Assembly: GCA_900318255.1 (NCBI GenBank)
Contig: ONJX01000001.1
Span: 185,828-249,827, forward strand
Length of the DNA stretch: 64,000 bases
Origin: an uncultured Prevotellaceae bacterium
GTDB taxonomy: Bacteria > Bacteroidota > Bacteroidia > Bacteroidales > Muribaculaceae
Direction: 5' to 3'
Shown here: positions 8,326 through 16,205 of the stretch, one piece after another
Layout of the letters: every line of letters begins with the position of its first letter
Numbering within the stretch: the first letter of the stretch is position 1
Notes under the pieces: model-generated
The model's input: the letters and a program-made list of their open reading frames with translations, nothing else
What the model was told of the DNA's origin: nothing
The model's database searches: none
Made by a program: the position numbers and the translations under genes

Positions 8326-8982
8326 ATGTCGAGCAATAAGAGAAAATGGTATGTGGTGTGGGTAGGCACCGAGCCAGGCATCTGCGACACGTGGGTGGAG
8401 TGCCAACTGCGCACAAAGGGCTATCCTGGAGCGCGCTACAAGAGCTTCGACAGCCAGCAGGAGGCTGTGATGGCGTGGCGCAACGGATATGACGAGGAGG
8501 CGCGCAAGGTGCTGCGGGCCATTGCTAACGCACCGCGACGCAAGGATGAGGTGGACTACACGCTCATCCCCGAGATTATCCCTGGCAGCTGGGCGGTGGA
8601 TGCCGCCTGCAGTAAGAACCCTGGCATCATGGAGTATAGGGGAGTGGATGTATATACCGGAGCGCAGATTTTCCACCAGGGGCCTTTTGAGCAAGGCACC
8701 AACAACATCGGCGAGTTTCTTGCCATAGTGCATGCCCTGGCGATGCTCTACAACCGCGGCGACTCTACCACAGCCATCTATAGCGATAGCCGCACGGCAC
8801 AGATATGGGTGAGCAAGCGCAAGTGCGGCACCAAGCTCGAGCGCACCGCACGGAATTCACGGTTGATGGATATTGTGCTTAGAGCAGAAAAATGGTTGCA
8901 GACGCACCAAACCAGCAACCCCATCTATAAATGGCAAACCGACAAGTGGGGCGAGATTCCCGCCGATTTCGGCAGAAAGTGA
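8326..8982 (+). CDS. rnhA: Ribonuclease H1 with N-terminal viroplasmin-like domain
   Basis: The ATG at 8326 gives 218 residues. Residues ~6-50 (RKWYVVWVGTEPGICDTW...YKSFDSQQEAVMAW) match the RNase H1 N-terminal domain that binds RNA:DNA hybrids, also seen in caulimovirus viroplasmin. The RNase H fold follows, with the acidic active-site residues in SWAVDAACSKNPG, NNIGEFLAIVHA, IYSDSRTA and the C-terminal GEIPADFGRK. The enzyme removes RNA from RNA:DNA hybrids such as Okazaki primers and R-loops. The gene is flanked by a 9-bp array upstream and a 514-bp 8-bp array downstream. Confidence 0.94.
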   Translation: MSSNKRKWYVVWVGTEPGICDTWVECQLRTKGYPGARYKSFDSQQEAVMAWRNGYDEEARKVLRAIANAPRRKDEVDYTLIPEIIPGSWAVDAACSKNPGIMEYRGVDVYTGAQIFHQGPFEQGTNNIGEFLAIVHALAMLYNRGDSTTAIYSDSRTAQIWVSKRKCGTKLERTARNSRLMDIVLRAEKWLQTHQTSNPIYKWQTDKWGEIPADFGRK

Positions 8983-9030
8983 GTGCGAGTAAGAGTTAAG
9001 TGTGAAGAGTTAAGTGTTAAGTAGGGACAA

Positions 9031-9544
9031 GCCTCTTGTCTTCTTGTCCTCTTGTCCTCTTGTCTTCTTGTCCTCTTGTCCTCTTGTCCTCTTGTCCTCT
9101 TGTCTTCTTGTCCTCTTGTCCTCCTGTCTTCTTGTCTTCTCGTCCCCTTGTCCCCTTGTCTTCTTGTCCTCTTGTCCTCTTGTCTTCTCGTCCTCTTGTC
9201 CTCTTGTCCTCTTGACTTCTTGTCCTCTTGTCTTCTTGTCCTCTTGTCCCCTTGTCCTCTTGTCCTCTTGTCCTCTTGTCCTCTTGTCTTCTTGTCCTCT
9301 TGTCCTCTTGTCTTCTTGTCCTCTTGTCCCCTTGTCCTCTTGTCCTCTTGTCTTCTTGTCCTCTTGTCTCCTTGTCCTCTTGTCTCCTTGTCCTCTTGTC
9401 CTCTTGTCCTCTTGTCCTCTTGTCCTCTTGTCTTCTTGTCTTCTTGTCCTCTTGTCTTCTTGTCCTCTTGTCCTCTTGTCTTCTTGTCCTCTTGTCTTCT
9501 TGTCCTCTTGTTTTCTTGTCCTCTTGTCTTCTTGTCCTCTTGTC
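9031..9544. repeat. 8-bp tandem array (TTGTCCTC/TTGTCTTC), about 64 units
   Basis: A continuous run of the octamer TTGTCCTC with variants TTGTCTTC, TTGTCCCC, TTGACTTC and TCGTCCTC fills most of the gap between rnhA and the tRNA-Gln terminator. Because 8 is not a multiple of 3, all three plus-strand frames stay open and encode the same 8-residue periodic Leu/Ser/Cys/Pro/Val peptide; I do not regard these as genes. A shorter array of the same unit lies at 46833-46977. Confidence 0.95.
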
Positions 9545-9555
9545 AGTGATAAAAT

Positions 9556-9590
9556 AAAGAGAGCTAGCTGCTAAGCAGCTGGCTCTCTTT
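9556..9590 (-). terminator. Rho-independent terminator of tRNA-Gln
   Basis: Downstream of the tRNA on the minus strand, AAAGAGAGC and GCTCTCTTT frame an inner CAGCTGCTTAGCAGCT stem, followed by TATTTTAT. Confidence 0.8.
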
Positions 9591-9593
9591 GCG

Positions 9594-9664
9594 TTGGCCT
9601 ACCCGGATTCGAACCAGGAAATGCGGCACCAAAAACCGTTGTGTTACCGTTACACTATAGGCCA
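9594..9664 (-). tRNA. tRNA-Gln (TTG anticodon)
   Basis: The minus strand folds as a tRNA. Acceptor TGGCCTA pairs with TAGGCCA and the discriminator is A. The D arm is AGTGTAACGGTAACAC, the anticodon arm CGGT-TTTTGGT-GCCG gives anticodon TTG, and the T loop is TTCGAAT. The T at the first acceptor position is typical of tRNA-Gln. CCA is not encoded. Confidence 0.93.
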
Positions 9665-9702
9665 ATCCTTACATCATGAGACCAGAAGTCCCAAATGCGG
9701 TG

Positions 9703-9734
9703 CAAAATTACACTAGTTTGCGCAATCTACCAAA
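9703..9734 (-). promoter_or_regulatory. Promoter of tRNA-Gln
   Basis: Minus strand: TTTG (9734-9731), 20 bp, TAATTTTG (9710-9703). Exact Bacteroidales spacing, with the tRNA 5' end 39 bp downstream. Confidence 0.8.
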
Positions 9735-9808
9735 TTTTTCGCGATTTTTTTTATAAATCGCCACAAAACCATGCCTCGGCAACGCGAGGTGGAGTGTGTA
9801 GAAGTGCG

Positions 9809-11002
9809 CTACTTGGCAACCTTAGTAGTGGAAGTGGTGCCGTCGCTATAGGTAGTAATCTTGATGGCGATGCCAGTGGGGTTTGTAATCTCCTGGCCAG
9901 CCATGTTGTAATAACGCTCAGCCACCACATTCTTAGCCGTGTTCACGCTCTCGATGCCAGAGTTGGGATTCACCTCGAGATACACAATCTCCGACGAGTT
10001 GCGCACGCCCTCAACGGTGTAGTGCGTCTGGATGCCTATGCGCCAGTTGAGCAGTGGGTTGTCGCCAGTGTTGGTGCGGTAGAAATACACGCGGCGCAGG
10101 TAGAAGTCGTTGCCGCTATAGCCATAAGGAATCTCGGTCATGTCCTGGTCAAAGCCATTGGCAGCGCCATAGGTGGCGGCGTCGAAGGTGAACAGCTGGT
10201 CTTGGTCGGTGTAGATGCTGTAGGTCACCTTGTCGGCGTGCAGCTGATTGCCGTCAACATCAAAGAGGTTGATGTTGAAGTCGAAGCGAGTGTATCCGCT
10301 CTCGTCGCCGCAGTCGAAGAACTCAAGAGCTTCGGGGTTGGCAGGAACAGCGGCAACAGCCTCGTTGAGAGGAGTAAGGGTAGTGCCCCACTCGATGGTT
10401 GCCAGCGACTGGTCGTCGCTCCACACGCCAGCCAGTCCGTGAGCAATGAGGTTGTTGGGGTAGGTTGCCGAGGCATCGCCTTGAGAGCCAACTAGTGTGA
10501 TTGTGCCCTGCTCGGCATCTACAGCATAGGTGGCTGCCTCAACGCCCTCTTCGGGGACAAAGTTGATCCAGTAGAAGTCATCGCCCAGGTCAATCATCTC
10601 GGTGTCACCCCAAGCCAGGATGAGGCCGTAGTTGTACTCTTCGTTGAAGGCCACATATTGTCCCAGTGGCACAGTGATAGTGGTGCCGTCGGCCGAGAGC
10701 TCGCCTCTCACCCACACACCGGTGCCCTCGCCGTAGGCCAGCGGGTCGAGCAGATACACCGTCTCGCCGTCGGGGGCGTAGGTGATCTTCATCTGCCCGG
10801 TTTGCTGCGTTGCCTCATATCCATAGAGGCTCACTGTCATGTACTCACCGGAGCGACTGTAGGACACTACTGTTCCCTCGGGTTGCTCGGTAATGATTTC
10901 CACTCGGGCGTTGCCGCTAGGCTTGCTCATGGTGTGGACAGGTTGGGCGTTGGCACCTATTGCCATGGTCGCCGCAATGGTCATAAGTAATAATTTCTTC
11001 AT
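9809..11002 (-). CDS. Secreted protein with sorting-like C-terminus
   Basis: Start chosen at the ATG at 11000-11002 because it opens a clean signal peptide (MKKLLLMTIAATMAIGANAQ); the frame extends 12 codons further but without a better start. The product has 397 residues. After cleavage comes a beta-rich body with no domain I recognise. The last ~45 residues (GIESVN...AERYYNMAGQEI..GIAIK..YSDGTTSTTKVAK) are of the kind found at the ends of many Bacteroidales secreted proteins and resemble type IX secretion sorting tails. I infer an exported surface or extracellular protein; the function is unknown. It is not in an operon. Confidence 0.85.
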   Translation of the reverse strand: MKKLLLMTIAATMAIGANAQPVHTMSKPSGNARVEIITEQPEGTVVSYSRSGEYMTVSLYGYEATQQTGQMKITYAPDGETVYLLDPLAYGEGTGVWVRGELSADGTTITVPLGQYVAFNEEYNYGLILAWGDTEMIDLGDDFYWINFVPEEGVEAATYAVDAEQGTITLVGSQGDASATYPNNLIAHGLAGVWSDDQSLATIEWGTTLTPLNEAVAAVPANPEALEFFDCGDESGYTRFDFNINLFDVDGNQLHADKVTYSIYTDQDQLFTFDAATYGAANGFDQDMTEIPYGYSGNDFYLRRVYFYRTNTGDNPLLNWRIGIQTHYTVEGVRNSSEIVYLEVNPNSGIESVNTAKNVVAERYYNMAGQEITNPTGIAIKITTYSDGTTSTTKVAK

Positions 11003-11406
11003 AATATTTAAAAAATGTGCCGCACTTTGGTTAAACAATCATTAGAGGGCTATAATGCGCTAGTTGTTGTTTTACAAGCTAGTGCCCAGCGTCTTGTCAC
11101 GTAGTGTTTTTGGCTTTTCTCACTGCGGCATATCAAGAAAAGAAAATCATCAATGACCTTGCAAAAATACAAATAATTTTAGAATATAAAAGACAAATGC
11201 CAACAAATCTCTTTGTTTTTCAGGTTGGATCCTCTTTAAAAAGTTCATTTTTTGAGTCTATAGTTCCAAAAGCCAGAAAAACAGAAAATCAAAACATTGA
11301 TTCTCAGCAGTAAAATAATAGTTTAATTCGCTTAATTCGCCGTTTTTTTCAGTAATAAAGAGAAGAATGAAGATTGCCGTTAATTGTCTTAAAGCAGCGT
11401 TGGTGG
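11003..11406. other. Intergenic region with copy B of the dispersed repeat
   Basis: No gene is credible here. The stretch contains an AT-rich segment with the ~118-bp copy B repeat and nothing else I can name. Confidence 0.6.
11238..11355. repeat. Dispersed ~118-bp repeat, copy B
   Basis: Partner of the segment at 926-1040, with the same block order: AAAGTTCATTTTTTGAGTCT, then TAATAGTTTAATTCGC, then CCGTTTTTTTCA. Confidence 0.55.
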
Positions 11407-11859
11407 CTATTCCTTGAGGCGCGAGTCGATGATGATGGTCACTGGGCCGTCGTTAATGAGCGACACCTGCATGTTGGCGCCAAAGACGCCGCGCAGCACC
11501 TCGCGACCCATCAGCCGTTCCACCTCGTTGCAGTAGAGCTCATAGAGCGGCACCGCCAGGTCGTGGCCAGCGGCGTGGATATAGCTTGGGCGGTTGCCTT
11601 TCTTGGTAGAGGCGTTGAGCGTGAACTGGCTCACGGCGAGCACCTGGCCGCCAGCGTCGAGGATGTTGCGGTTCATCACGCCCTCCTCGTCGTCCATCAC
11701 GCGCAGGTTCACCGTCTTCTGCGCCAGCCACCGCACGTCGTCCTCGGTGTCGCCCTCACGCACCCCCACCAGCACCATGAAGCCACCTTTTATCGCACTG
11801 TGCACCGCTCCGTCAATCGACACCGATGCCTCTGTCACTCGCTGTATTACTATTCGCAT
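11407..11859 (-). CDS. dtd: D-aminoacyl-tRNA deacylase Dtd
   Basis: The ATG at 11857-11859 (MRIVIQRVTEASVSIDG) gives 150 residues, the family length. Dtd hydrolyses D-amino acids wrongly attached to tRNA and also clears Gly-tRNA-Ala. Both signature motifs are present: the SQFTL motif (AVSQFTLNA) and the cross-subunit Gly-cisPro motif as NDGPVT. Family members act as homodimers in the cytoplasm. A canonical promoter lies 20 bp upstream of the start, so the frame's upstream extension is not used. Confidence 0.96.
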   Translation of the reverse strand: MRIVIQRVTEASVSIDGAVHSAIKGGFMVLVGVREGDTEDDVRWLAQKTVNLRVMDDEEGVMNRNILDAGGQVLAVSQFTLNASTKKGNRPSYIHAAGHDLAVPLYELYCNEVERLMGREVLRGVFGANMQVSLINDGPVTIIIDSRLKE

Positions 11860-11878
11860 AATCGTCTTTGTTTTTTTG

Positions 11879-11910
11879 CAAAAGTACAAACATTTATCCA
11901 CAATTACAAA
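11879..11910 (-). promoter_or_regulatory. Promoter of dtd
   Basis: Minus strand: TTTG (11910-11907), 20 bp, TACTTTTG (11886-11879), an exact match to the Bacteroidales consensus. Confidence 0.85.
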
Positions 11911-11959
11911 AATCATTATGTTTTTATATCAGCATGATTAGCAGGCAACGCGCCACAGC

Positions 11960-12121
11960 CAGCGCAGCGACAAAACTAGCGCAACGACAAAACCAGCGAA
12001 GCGTCAAAACCAGCGAGCGCAGCGAAGCGTCAAAACTAGCGAAGCGACAAAACCAGCGCAGCGTCACAACTAGCGCAGCGACAAAACCAGCGCAGCGCCA
12101 CAACCAGCGCAGCGACAAAAC
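11960..12121. repeat. 17-bp tandem array (YAGCGMAGCGACAAAAC), 9 units
   Basis: Nine consecutive units of about 17 bp such as CAGCGCAGCGACAAAAC and TAGCGAAGCGACAAAAC, with one 26-bp unit (12011-12036) containing a partial duplication. The array lies between the divergent promoters of dtd and nfeD. Confidence 0.92.
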
Positions 12122-12181
12122 TTCCTTTTGGCACACTTTTTGCTGATAATGTAGTAAAATGCAATTAAATTTGCCAATTAT

Positions 12182-12213
12182 GTTGACAGTGTGTGATTTT
12201 TTTTCTACTTTTA
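12182..12213 (+). promoter_or_regulatory. Probable promoter of nfeD-SPFH
   Basis: GTTG at 12182-12185, 20 bp, TACTTTTA at 12206-12213: a near match to the consensus, 47 bp before the nfeD start. Confidence 0.6.
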
Positions 12214-12260
12214 CGCACTTTATTGCAAGAAACCTATTAATTATTAAAAACGATATAGCT

Positions 12261-12710
12261 ATGATAGATTATTTTAGTAACAACCTGTGGCAATTTTGGA
12301 CGCTCGTGGGCTTCCTGTGCCTGATTTTGGAGTTGACCTCGGGCGACTTCTTCATTATGTGTTTCTCGATAGGTGCTTTTATCACCGCCATCGCCTCAGC
12401 GTTTGTGCCGAGTTTCACGGTGCAAATCATCATCTTTGCTGTGGCGTCGCTGCTGTGCCTGTTCTTTGTGAGGCCGCTGGCGCTGAAGTATTTTCACCGC
12501 AATGATGATGAGCGCCCTAGCAATGCCGATGCCATGATAGGTCGCACGGGCGTGGTCACCGATGCTATCGCCGCTGGCGGCTACGGCCGCGTGAAGATTG
12601 ACGGCGACTCATGGAAGGCCTGCGGCGAGAACGACAGTGCCATCGCCACTGGCAGCCGCGTCGAGGTGGTGGCTATGGCAAGCACTATCATCACCGTGAA
12701 GCCAGTGTAA
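12261..12710 (+). CDS. NfeD-like membrane protein
   Basis: The ATG at 12261 begins MIDYFSNNLWQFWTLVGF, giving 149 residues. Three or so N-terminal membrane helices (residues ~10-80) are followed by a small soluble OB-like domain (IGRTGVVTDAIAAGGYGRVKIDGDSWKA) typical of NfeD proteins. Family members sit next to SPFH proteins and help organise membrane microdomains; the gene here directly precedes an SPFH gene 60 bp downstream, which supports the call. This is the short form without an N-terminal ClpP-like protease domain. Confidence 0.9.
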   Translation: MIDYFSNNLWQFWTLVGFLCLILELTSGDFFIMCFSIGAFITAIASAFVPSFTVQIIIFAVASLLCLFFVRPLALKYFHRNDDERPSNADAMIGRTGVVTDAIAAGGYGRVKIDGDSWKACGENDSAIATGSRVEVVAMASTIITVKPV

Positions 12711-12770
12711 CATTGCTTATCCACCCAGTCAGACTTATAGAAAAAACTAATAACTTTTAAATAATTACTT

Positions 12771-13736
12771 ATGGATTCAGGACAAATTTCTCTAATTGTT
12801 ATTATTGCACTCGTAGTGCTGGTGCTCATTTTCATCAAGATGAGCCTTGTAATCATCTCGCAGAGCGAGACAAAGATTGTGGAGCGCCTGGGAAAATATC
12901 ACGCCACACTCAAGCCCGGTATCAACATCATCATCCCGTTCATCGACCGCGCCAAAACCATCATCTCGCTGGCCAACGGGCGATATGTCTATACTAACAA
13001 GATTGACCTTCGCGAGCAGGTCTATGACTTCGACAAGCAGAACGTTATCACCAAGGACAACATCCAGATGCAGATTAACGCGCTGCTCTATTTCCAGATT
13101 GTGGACCCCTTCAAGGCGGTGTATGAGATCAGCAACCTGCCCAACGCTATCGAGAAGCTCACGCAGACCACCCTGCGTAACATCATCGGTGAGCTGGAGC
13201 TAGACCAGACCCTCACCTCGCGCGACACTATCAACAACAAGCTGCGCGCTGTGCTCGACGACGCCACCGACAAGTGGGGAGTGAAGGTCAACCGCGTGGA
13301 GCTGCAGGACATCATGCCGCCGGCCAGTGTGCTCCAGGCCATGGAGAAGCAGATGCAGGCCGAGCGTAACAAGCGCGCCACCATCCTCACCAGCGAGGGC
13401 GACAAGGCTGCCGTGATCTTGCAGTCGGAGGGCGAGAAGACATCGGTCATCAACCGTGCCGAGGCCGCCAAGCAGAAGGCTATCCTCGCCGCCGAGGGTG
13501 AGGCCACTGCTCGAGTGCGCCGTGCCGAGGCCGAAGCTATCGCCATTCAGAAGGTCACCGAGGCTGTGGGCAAGAGCGCTAATCCTGCCAACTACTTGCT
13601 CGCCAAAAACTACATCGAGACGTTGCAGAGCATTGCCAGCGGTCCCGCTACCAAGACCGTTTACCTCCCCTACGAGGCCAGCAACCTCATGGGTAGCATA
13701 GGCGGCATCAAGGACATGTTCAAGATGGGAGACTGA
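12771..13736 (+). CDS. SPFH/band-7 (stomatin-like) membrane protein
   Basis: This 321-residue protein has one N-terminal membrane helix (LIVIIALVVLVLIFI), then the band-7 domain (LVIISQSETKIVERLGKY...LKPGINIIIPFID) with conserved DKQNVITKDN and LRNIIGELELDQTLTSRD. A long Ala/Glu/Arg-rich coiled coil (AERNKRATILTSEGDKAA..., ~195-255) follows, then PANYLLAKNYIETLQ near the end. It resembles QmcA/paraslipin types that oligomerise into membrane scaffolds and control proteases. Partner of the preceding nfeD gene. Confidence 0.94.
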   Translation: MDSGQISLIVIIALVVLVLIFIKMSLVIISQSETKIVERLGKYHATLKPGINIIIPFIDRAKTIISLANGRYVYTNKIDLREQVYDFDKQNVITKDNIQMQINALLYFQIVDPFKAVYEISNLPNAIEKLTQTTLRNIIGELELDQTLTSRDTINNKLRAVLDDATDKWGVKVNRVELQDIMPPASVLQAMEKQMQAERNKRATILTSEGDKAAVILQSEGEKTSVINRAEAAKQKAILAAEGEATARVRRAEAEAIAIQKVTEAVGKSANPANYLLAKNYIETLQSIASGPATKTVYLPYEASNLMGSIGGIKDMFKMGD

Positions 13737-13740
13737 TTAT

Positions 13741-13833
13741 AATGCATAATGCACAATGCATAATGCACAATGCGTAATGCACAATGCACAATGCGTAATG
13801 CACAATGCGACAATGCACGATGCGTAATGCACA
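13741..13833. repeat. 7-bp tandem array (AATGCAY), about 13 units
   Basis: Repeats of AATGCAT, AATGCAC and AATGCGT begin 4 bp after the SPFH stop codon. The same family is at 24266, 52864 and 58296. Confidence 0.9.
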
Positions 13834-13986
13834 AGCGAGTGGGCATGGCTGCAGTGTCCAGAGACTAGGGCGAGGGCGCTGGCCTGCGGCCATAACCACC
13901 CACATAACAACCGCAATGCGCAACTCAAGTTTCGGAAGATATTTCCGAAACTTAAATTTGAAGTAACTGGTTTTAAAGAAAGGAAA

Positions 13987-14019
13987 ATCCCCACAACCTC
14001 ATGGCGAGGCTGTGGGGAT
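13987..14019. terminator. Bidirectional terminator between SPFH gene and hemD
   Basis: ATCCCCACA-CCTC pairs with GAGG-TGTGGGGAT. It is followed by GGCTTTTTG on the plus strand and by TTTTCCTTTC on the minus strand, so it can stop both converging transcripts. Confidence 0.8.
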
Positions 14020-14045
14020 GGCTTTTTGTTATGGCAAGAAGCGCA

Positions 14046-15281
14046 TTATTTGTCGGTCTTCTTGGTGGTCTTCTTTGCTGTAGCTTTTTTAGTGGTTGCA
14101 GCTTTTGCGGTAGTTGCCTTAGTAGCAGTTGCCTTCTTTGCTGGTGCAGTCTTCTTAGCTGGCTCGGCTTTTTTTGCGGCAGTGGCTTTAGTAGCAGTTG
14201 CCTTCTTAGCTGGTTCAGCTTTTGCGGCAGTCTTCTTAGCTGGCTCGGCTTTCTTGGCGGCAGTGGCCTTAGTAGCAGTTGCCTTCTTGGCTGGCTCGGC
14301 TTTCTTGGCGGCAGTGGCCTTTTTAGTTGTAGTCGCCTTCTTGGTGGTCGCCTTCTTAGCAGGAGCCTTCTTGGTAGGAGTTTTCTTAGCTGTAGCTTTC
14401 TTTTCCTCAGCTTTGGGTTGTTCCTCAGCTTTGGGTTGTTCTTCTACCTTTTCATCTACCTTCTCCTCAGCCTTTGGCTCGGGGATGGGTTCTGGTTCTG
14501 GTTCTGGGAATCGCTCTTGCTCGATGCGTGGCTCATCGGGGTCGTCGAGGTGTGCAGCGATGTATTGATCCATGGCTGCTGCTATTGAAGGAGCCTTAGG
14601 CGAAGTGGTGAAGTCAAGTCTCAAGCCATTGGTTTTGAGCTCCTCTATAGTCTTGGTTCCCATCACGCCAATGGCGATGTTGCCTTGCTCAAAGTGTGGG
14701 AAGCTCTGGATCAGTGATTTCACCCCCGATGGTGTGAAGAGAATAATCATGTCGTAGTCGAAGGGCTCGTCGTTGCCAATCACGTTGCTCACGGTGCGAT
14801 ACATTATAGCCTTAGTGAACTTGATGCTTCCATCCTCGGGGATGTGCAGCTTTTGGTCGTGAACGTCGCTGATGGGGTAGAGGTAGGTCTCTTTGTTGTG
14901 CTTTGCCAGCAGTGGCAATAGCGACTCGGCATGTCCTGTCTCGGTGTAAAAAATCTTGCGCTTGCGGTAGATGATATACTTTTGCAGATAGTGGGCAATG
15001 GTCTCGCTCACGCAGAAGTATTTCATAGTGTCGGGGACTTTGAAACTCAGTTCCTTACAAAGTCTGAAGTAGTGATCGACAGCGGTGCGTGCCGTGAAAA
15101 TCACTGCTGTGTGGTTGTTGATGGGAATTTTAGCCTGCCGGAATTCTTTTGAAGTCAACCCCTCAATTTTGATAAAAGGCCTGAAAACTACTTCAACGCC
15201 ATACTTACTTTCCAAATCGAAATAAGGAGATTTTTCAGATAATGGTTTCGGTTGAGAAACCAAGATTTTCTTAATCTTCAC
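14046..15281 (-). CDS. hemD: Uroporphyrinogen-III synthase with long histone H1-like Lys/Ala tail
   Basis: GTG start at 15279-15281 (MKIKKILVSQP), 411 residues. Residues 1-~245 match HemD, which closes and flips hydroxymethylbilane to uroporphyrinogen III in haem synthesis: IFTARTAVDHYF, YPISDVHDQKL, IILFTPSGVKSL and IGVMGTKTIEEL are in the expected order. After a Glu/Pro-rich linker, about 125 residues are almost only Lys, Ala, Thr, Pro and Glu in degenerate AKKA/EPAKKA repeats, like bacterial histone H1-like tails. The tail is encoded in frame with no break. The HemD core identity is moderate; the DUF4271 neighbour supports it, as these two genes are often adjacent in Bacteroidetes. Confidence 0.87.
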   Translation of the reverse strand: MKIKKILVSQPKPLSEKSPYFDLESKYGVEVVFRPFIKIEGLTSKEFRQAKIPINNHTAVIFTARTAVDHYFRLCKELSFKVPDTMKYFCVSETIAHYLQKYIIYRKRKIFYTETGHAESLLPLLAKHNKETYLYPISDVHDQKLHIPEDGSIKFTKAIMYRTVSNVIGNDEPFDYDMIILFTPSGVKSLIQSFPHFEQGNIAIGVMGTKTIEELKTNGLRLDFTTSPKAPSIAAAMDQYIAAHLDDPDEPRIEQERFPEPEPEPIPEPKAEEKVDEKVEEQPKAEEQPKAEEKKATAKKTPTKKAPAKKATTKKATTTKKATAAKKAEPAKKATATKATAAKKAEPAKKTAAKAEPAKKATATKATAAKKAEPAKKTAPAKKATATKATTAKAATTKKATAKKTTKKTDK

Positions 15282-15299
15282 AGTTTCAATACTTTAAAT

Positions 15300-16193
15300 T
15301 TATAATATGGTGCACACATAAACTGTACCGGCAAGAGCCAGGAGAGGGGGTACAATTTCGACGGCGCAAAGGTACAAAATAAAATAAATACTAGAGGACA
15401 AATTGTTGAAAAAAATTCTAAAACCCTTAGAAATAAACACTATTCTCCCTAGAATGTATAGGACAACAGCAGTAGTGACCATCATCTTTATGGTGCTAGG
15501 GAAGACCAGGGTGATTACCGCCACCGGGAAGAGTAGCAGTCCGAGCACCGCCTGCGATGCCAGGAAGCCCTGCACCCACATGTTGGTGAGGTTCTCGGTG
15601 GCAAAGGTGAAGCCCAGTAGCCTGTAGAGCAGCAGCTGCAGCGTCACAAAGGTTGCCATGGCGAGCGTGAGAGTGAGCACGTGCTTGAATACCGAGGCTT
15701 GTAGCGCCACGGTGAGCGACGGGTTGTACCACAGCAGTCCGTAGTAGAGCATGATGCCTCCCATGAGGCAGGTGTTGGCAATCATGGCGATGATGATGCG
15801 CGCGTCGTTGCTGGTGTGCTCGGCAAAGAGGTCGTCACTGCCCTTGGGCGAGAACAGGTAGTGGCCCAGGTTGGCGATGTAGGAGCGCCCCAGGCGGTAG
15901 CTCGTCATCAGGAACAGGCACGAGAGCAGCAGCATGATCATCGACCCAGTGTCGTGCAGTGGCGACGTGTTGTGGGTGCGTGCATTGGCGCCTTTAGGCA
16001 CTTCCATCACTGGCATCTGTGCCATGCGAGCCGTGGTGGTGTCGTTGCCTTGCGGCTCGGGAAAGCCGCTGAGGTACTGCGCCTTGTGCTTCGCTGGTGC
16101 GATGATGGTGTCGCGAGCGGTCGTCGCGGCGGCAGTGTGGGCGGCAGTTGTTGATGTGGTGTCGGTGATATGTGGTGTGTTGTGGGTGGGCAT
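15300..16193 (-). CDS. DUF4271 membrane protein
   Basis: This 297-residue protein has a polar Thr/Ala-rich N-terminus (~80 residues), then five to seven hydrophobic helices (for example MIMLLLSCLFLMTSY, IIAMIANTCLMGGIMLYYG, VLGLLLFPVAVITLVF). The end (IFFNNLSSSIYFILYLCAVEIVPPLLAL) is typical of the DUF4271 family found in Bacteroidetes next to hemD. The role is not established; linkage suggests something in porphyrin or envelope biology. It ends 18 bp before hemD starts and begins 12 bp after the LOG gene ends, so the three are likely one operon. Confidence 0.85.
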   Translation of the reverse strand: MPTHNTPHITDTTSTTAAHTAAATTARDTIIAPAKHKAQYLSGFPEPQGNDTTTARMAQMPVMEVPKGANARTHNTSPLHDTGSMIMLLLSCLFLMTSYRLGRSYIANLGHYLFSPKGSDDLFAEHTSNDARIIIAMIANTCLMGGIMLYYGLLWYNPSLTVALQASVFKHVLTLTLAMATFVTLQLLLYRLLGFTFATENLTNMWVQGFLASQAVLGLLLFPVAVITLVFPSTIKMMVTTAVVLYILGRIVFISKGFRIFFNNLSSSIYFILYLCAVEIVPPLLALAGTVYVCTIL

Positions 16194-16205
16194 TGCTGTG
16201 GTTGT

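Noticed and set aside
9014..9574. Three overlapping plus-strand frames encoding long LSSCPLV peptides
   Set aside because: They arise because the 8-bp repeat has no stop in any frame and gives an identical 8-residue period; there is no start context or domain.
14026..14568. Ala/Val-rich frames antisense to the hemD tail
   Set aside because: Periodic AKKA codons on the sense strand automatically produce open antisense frames.
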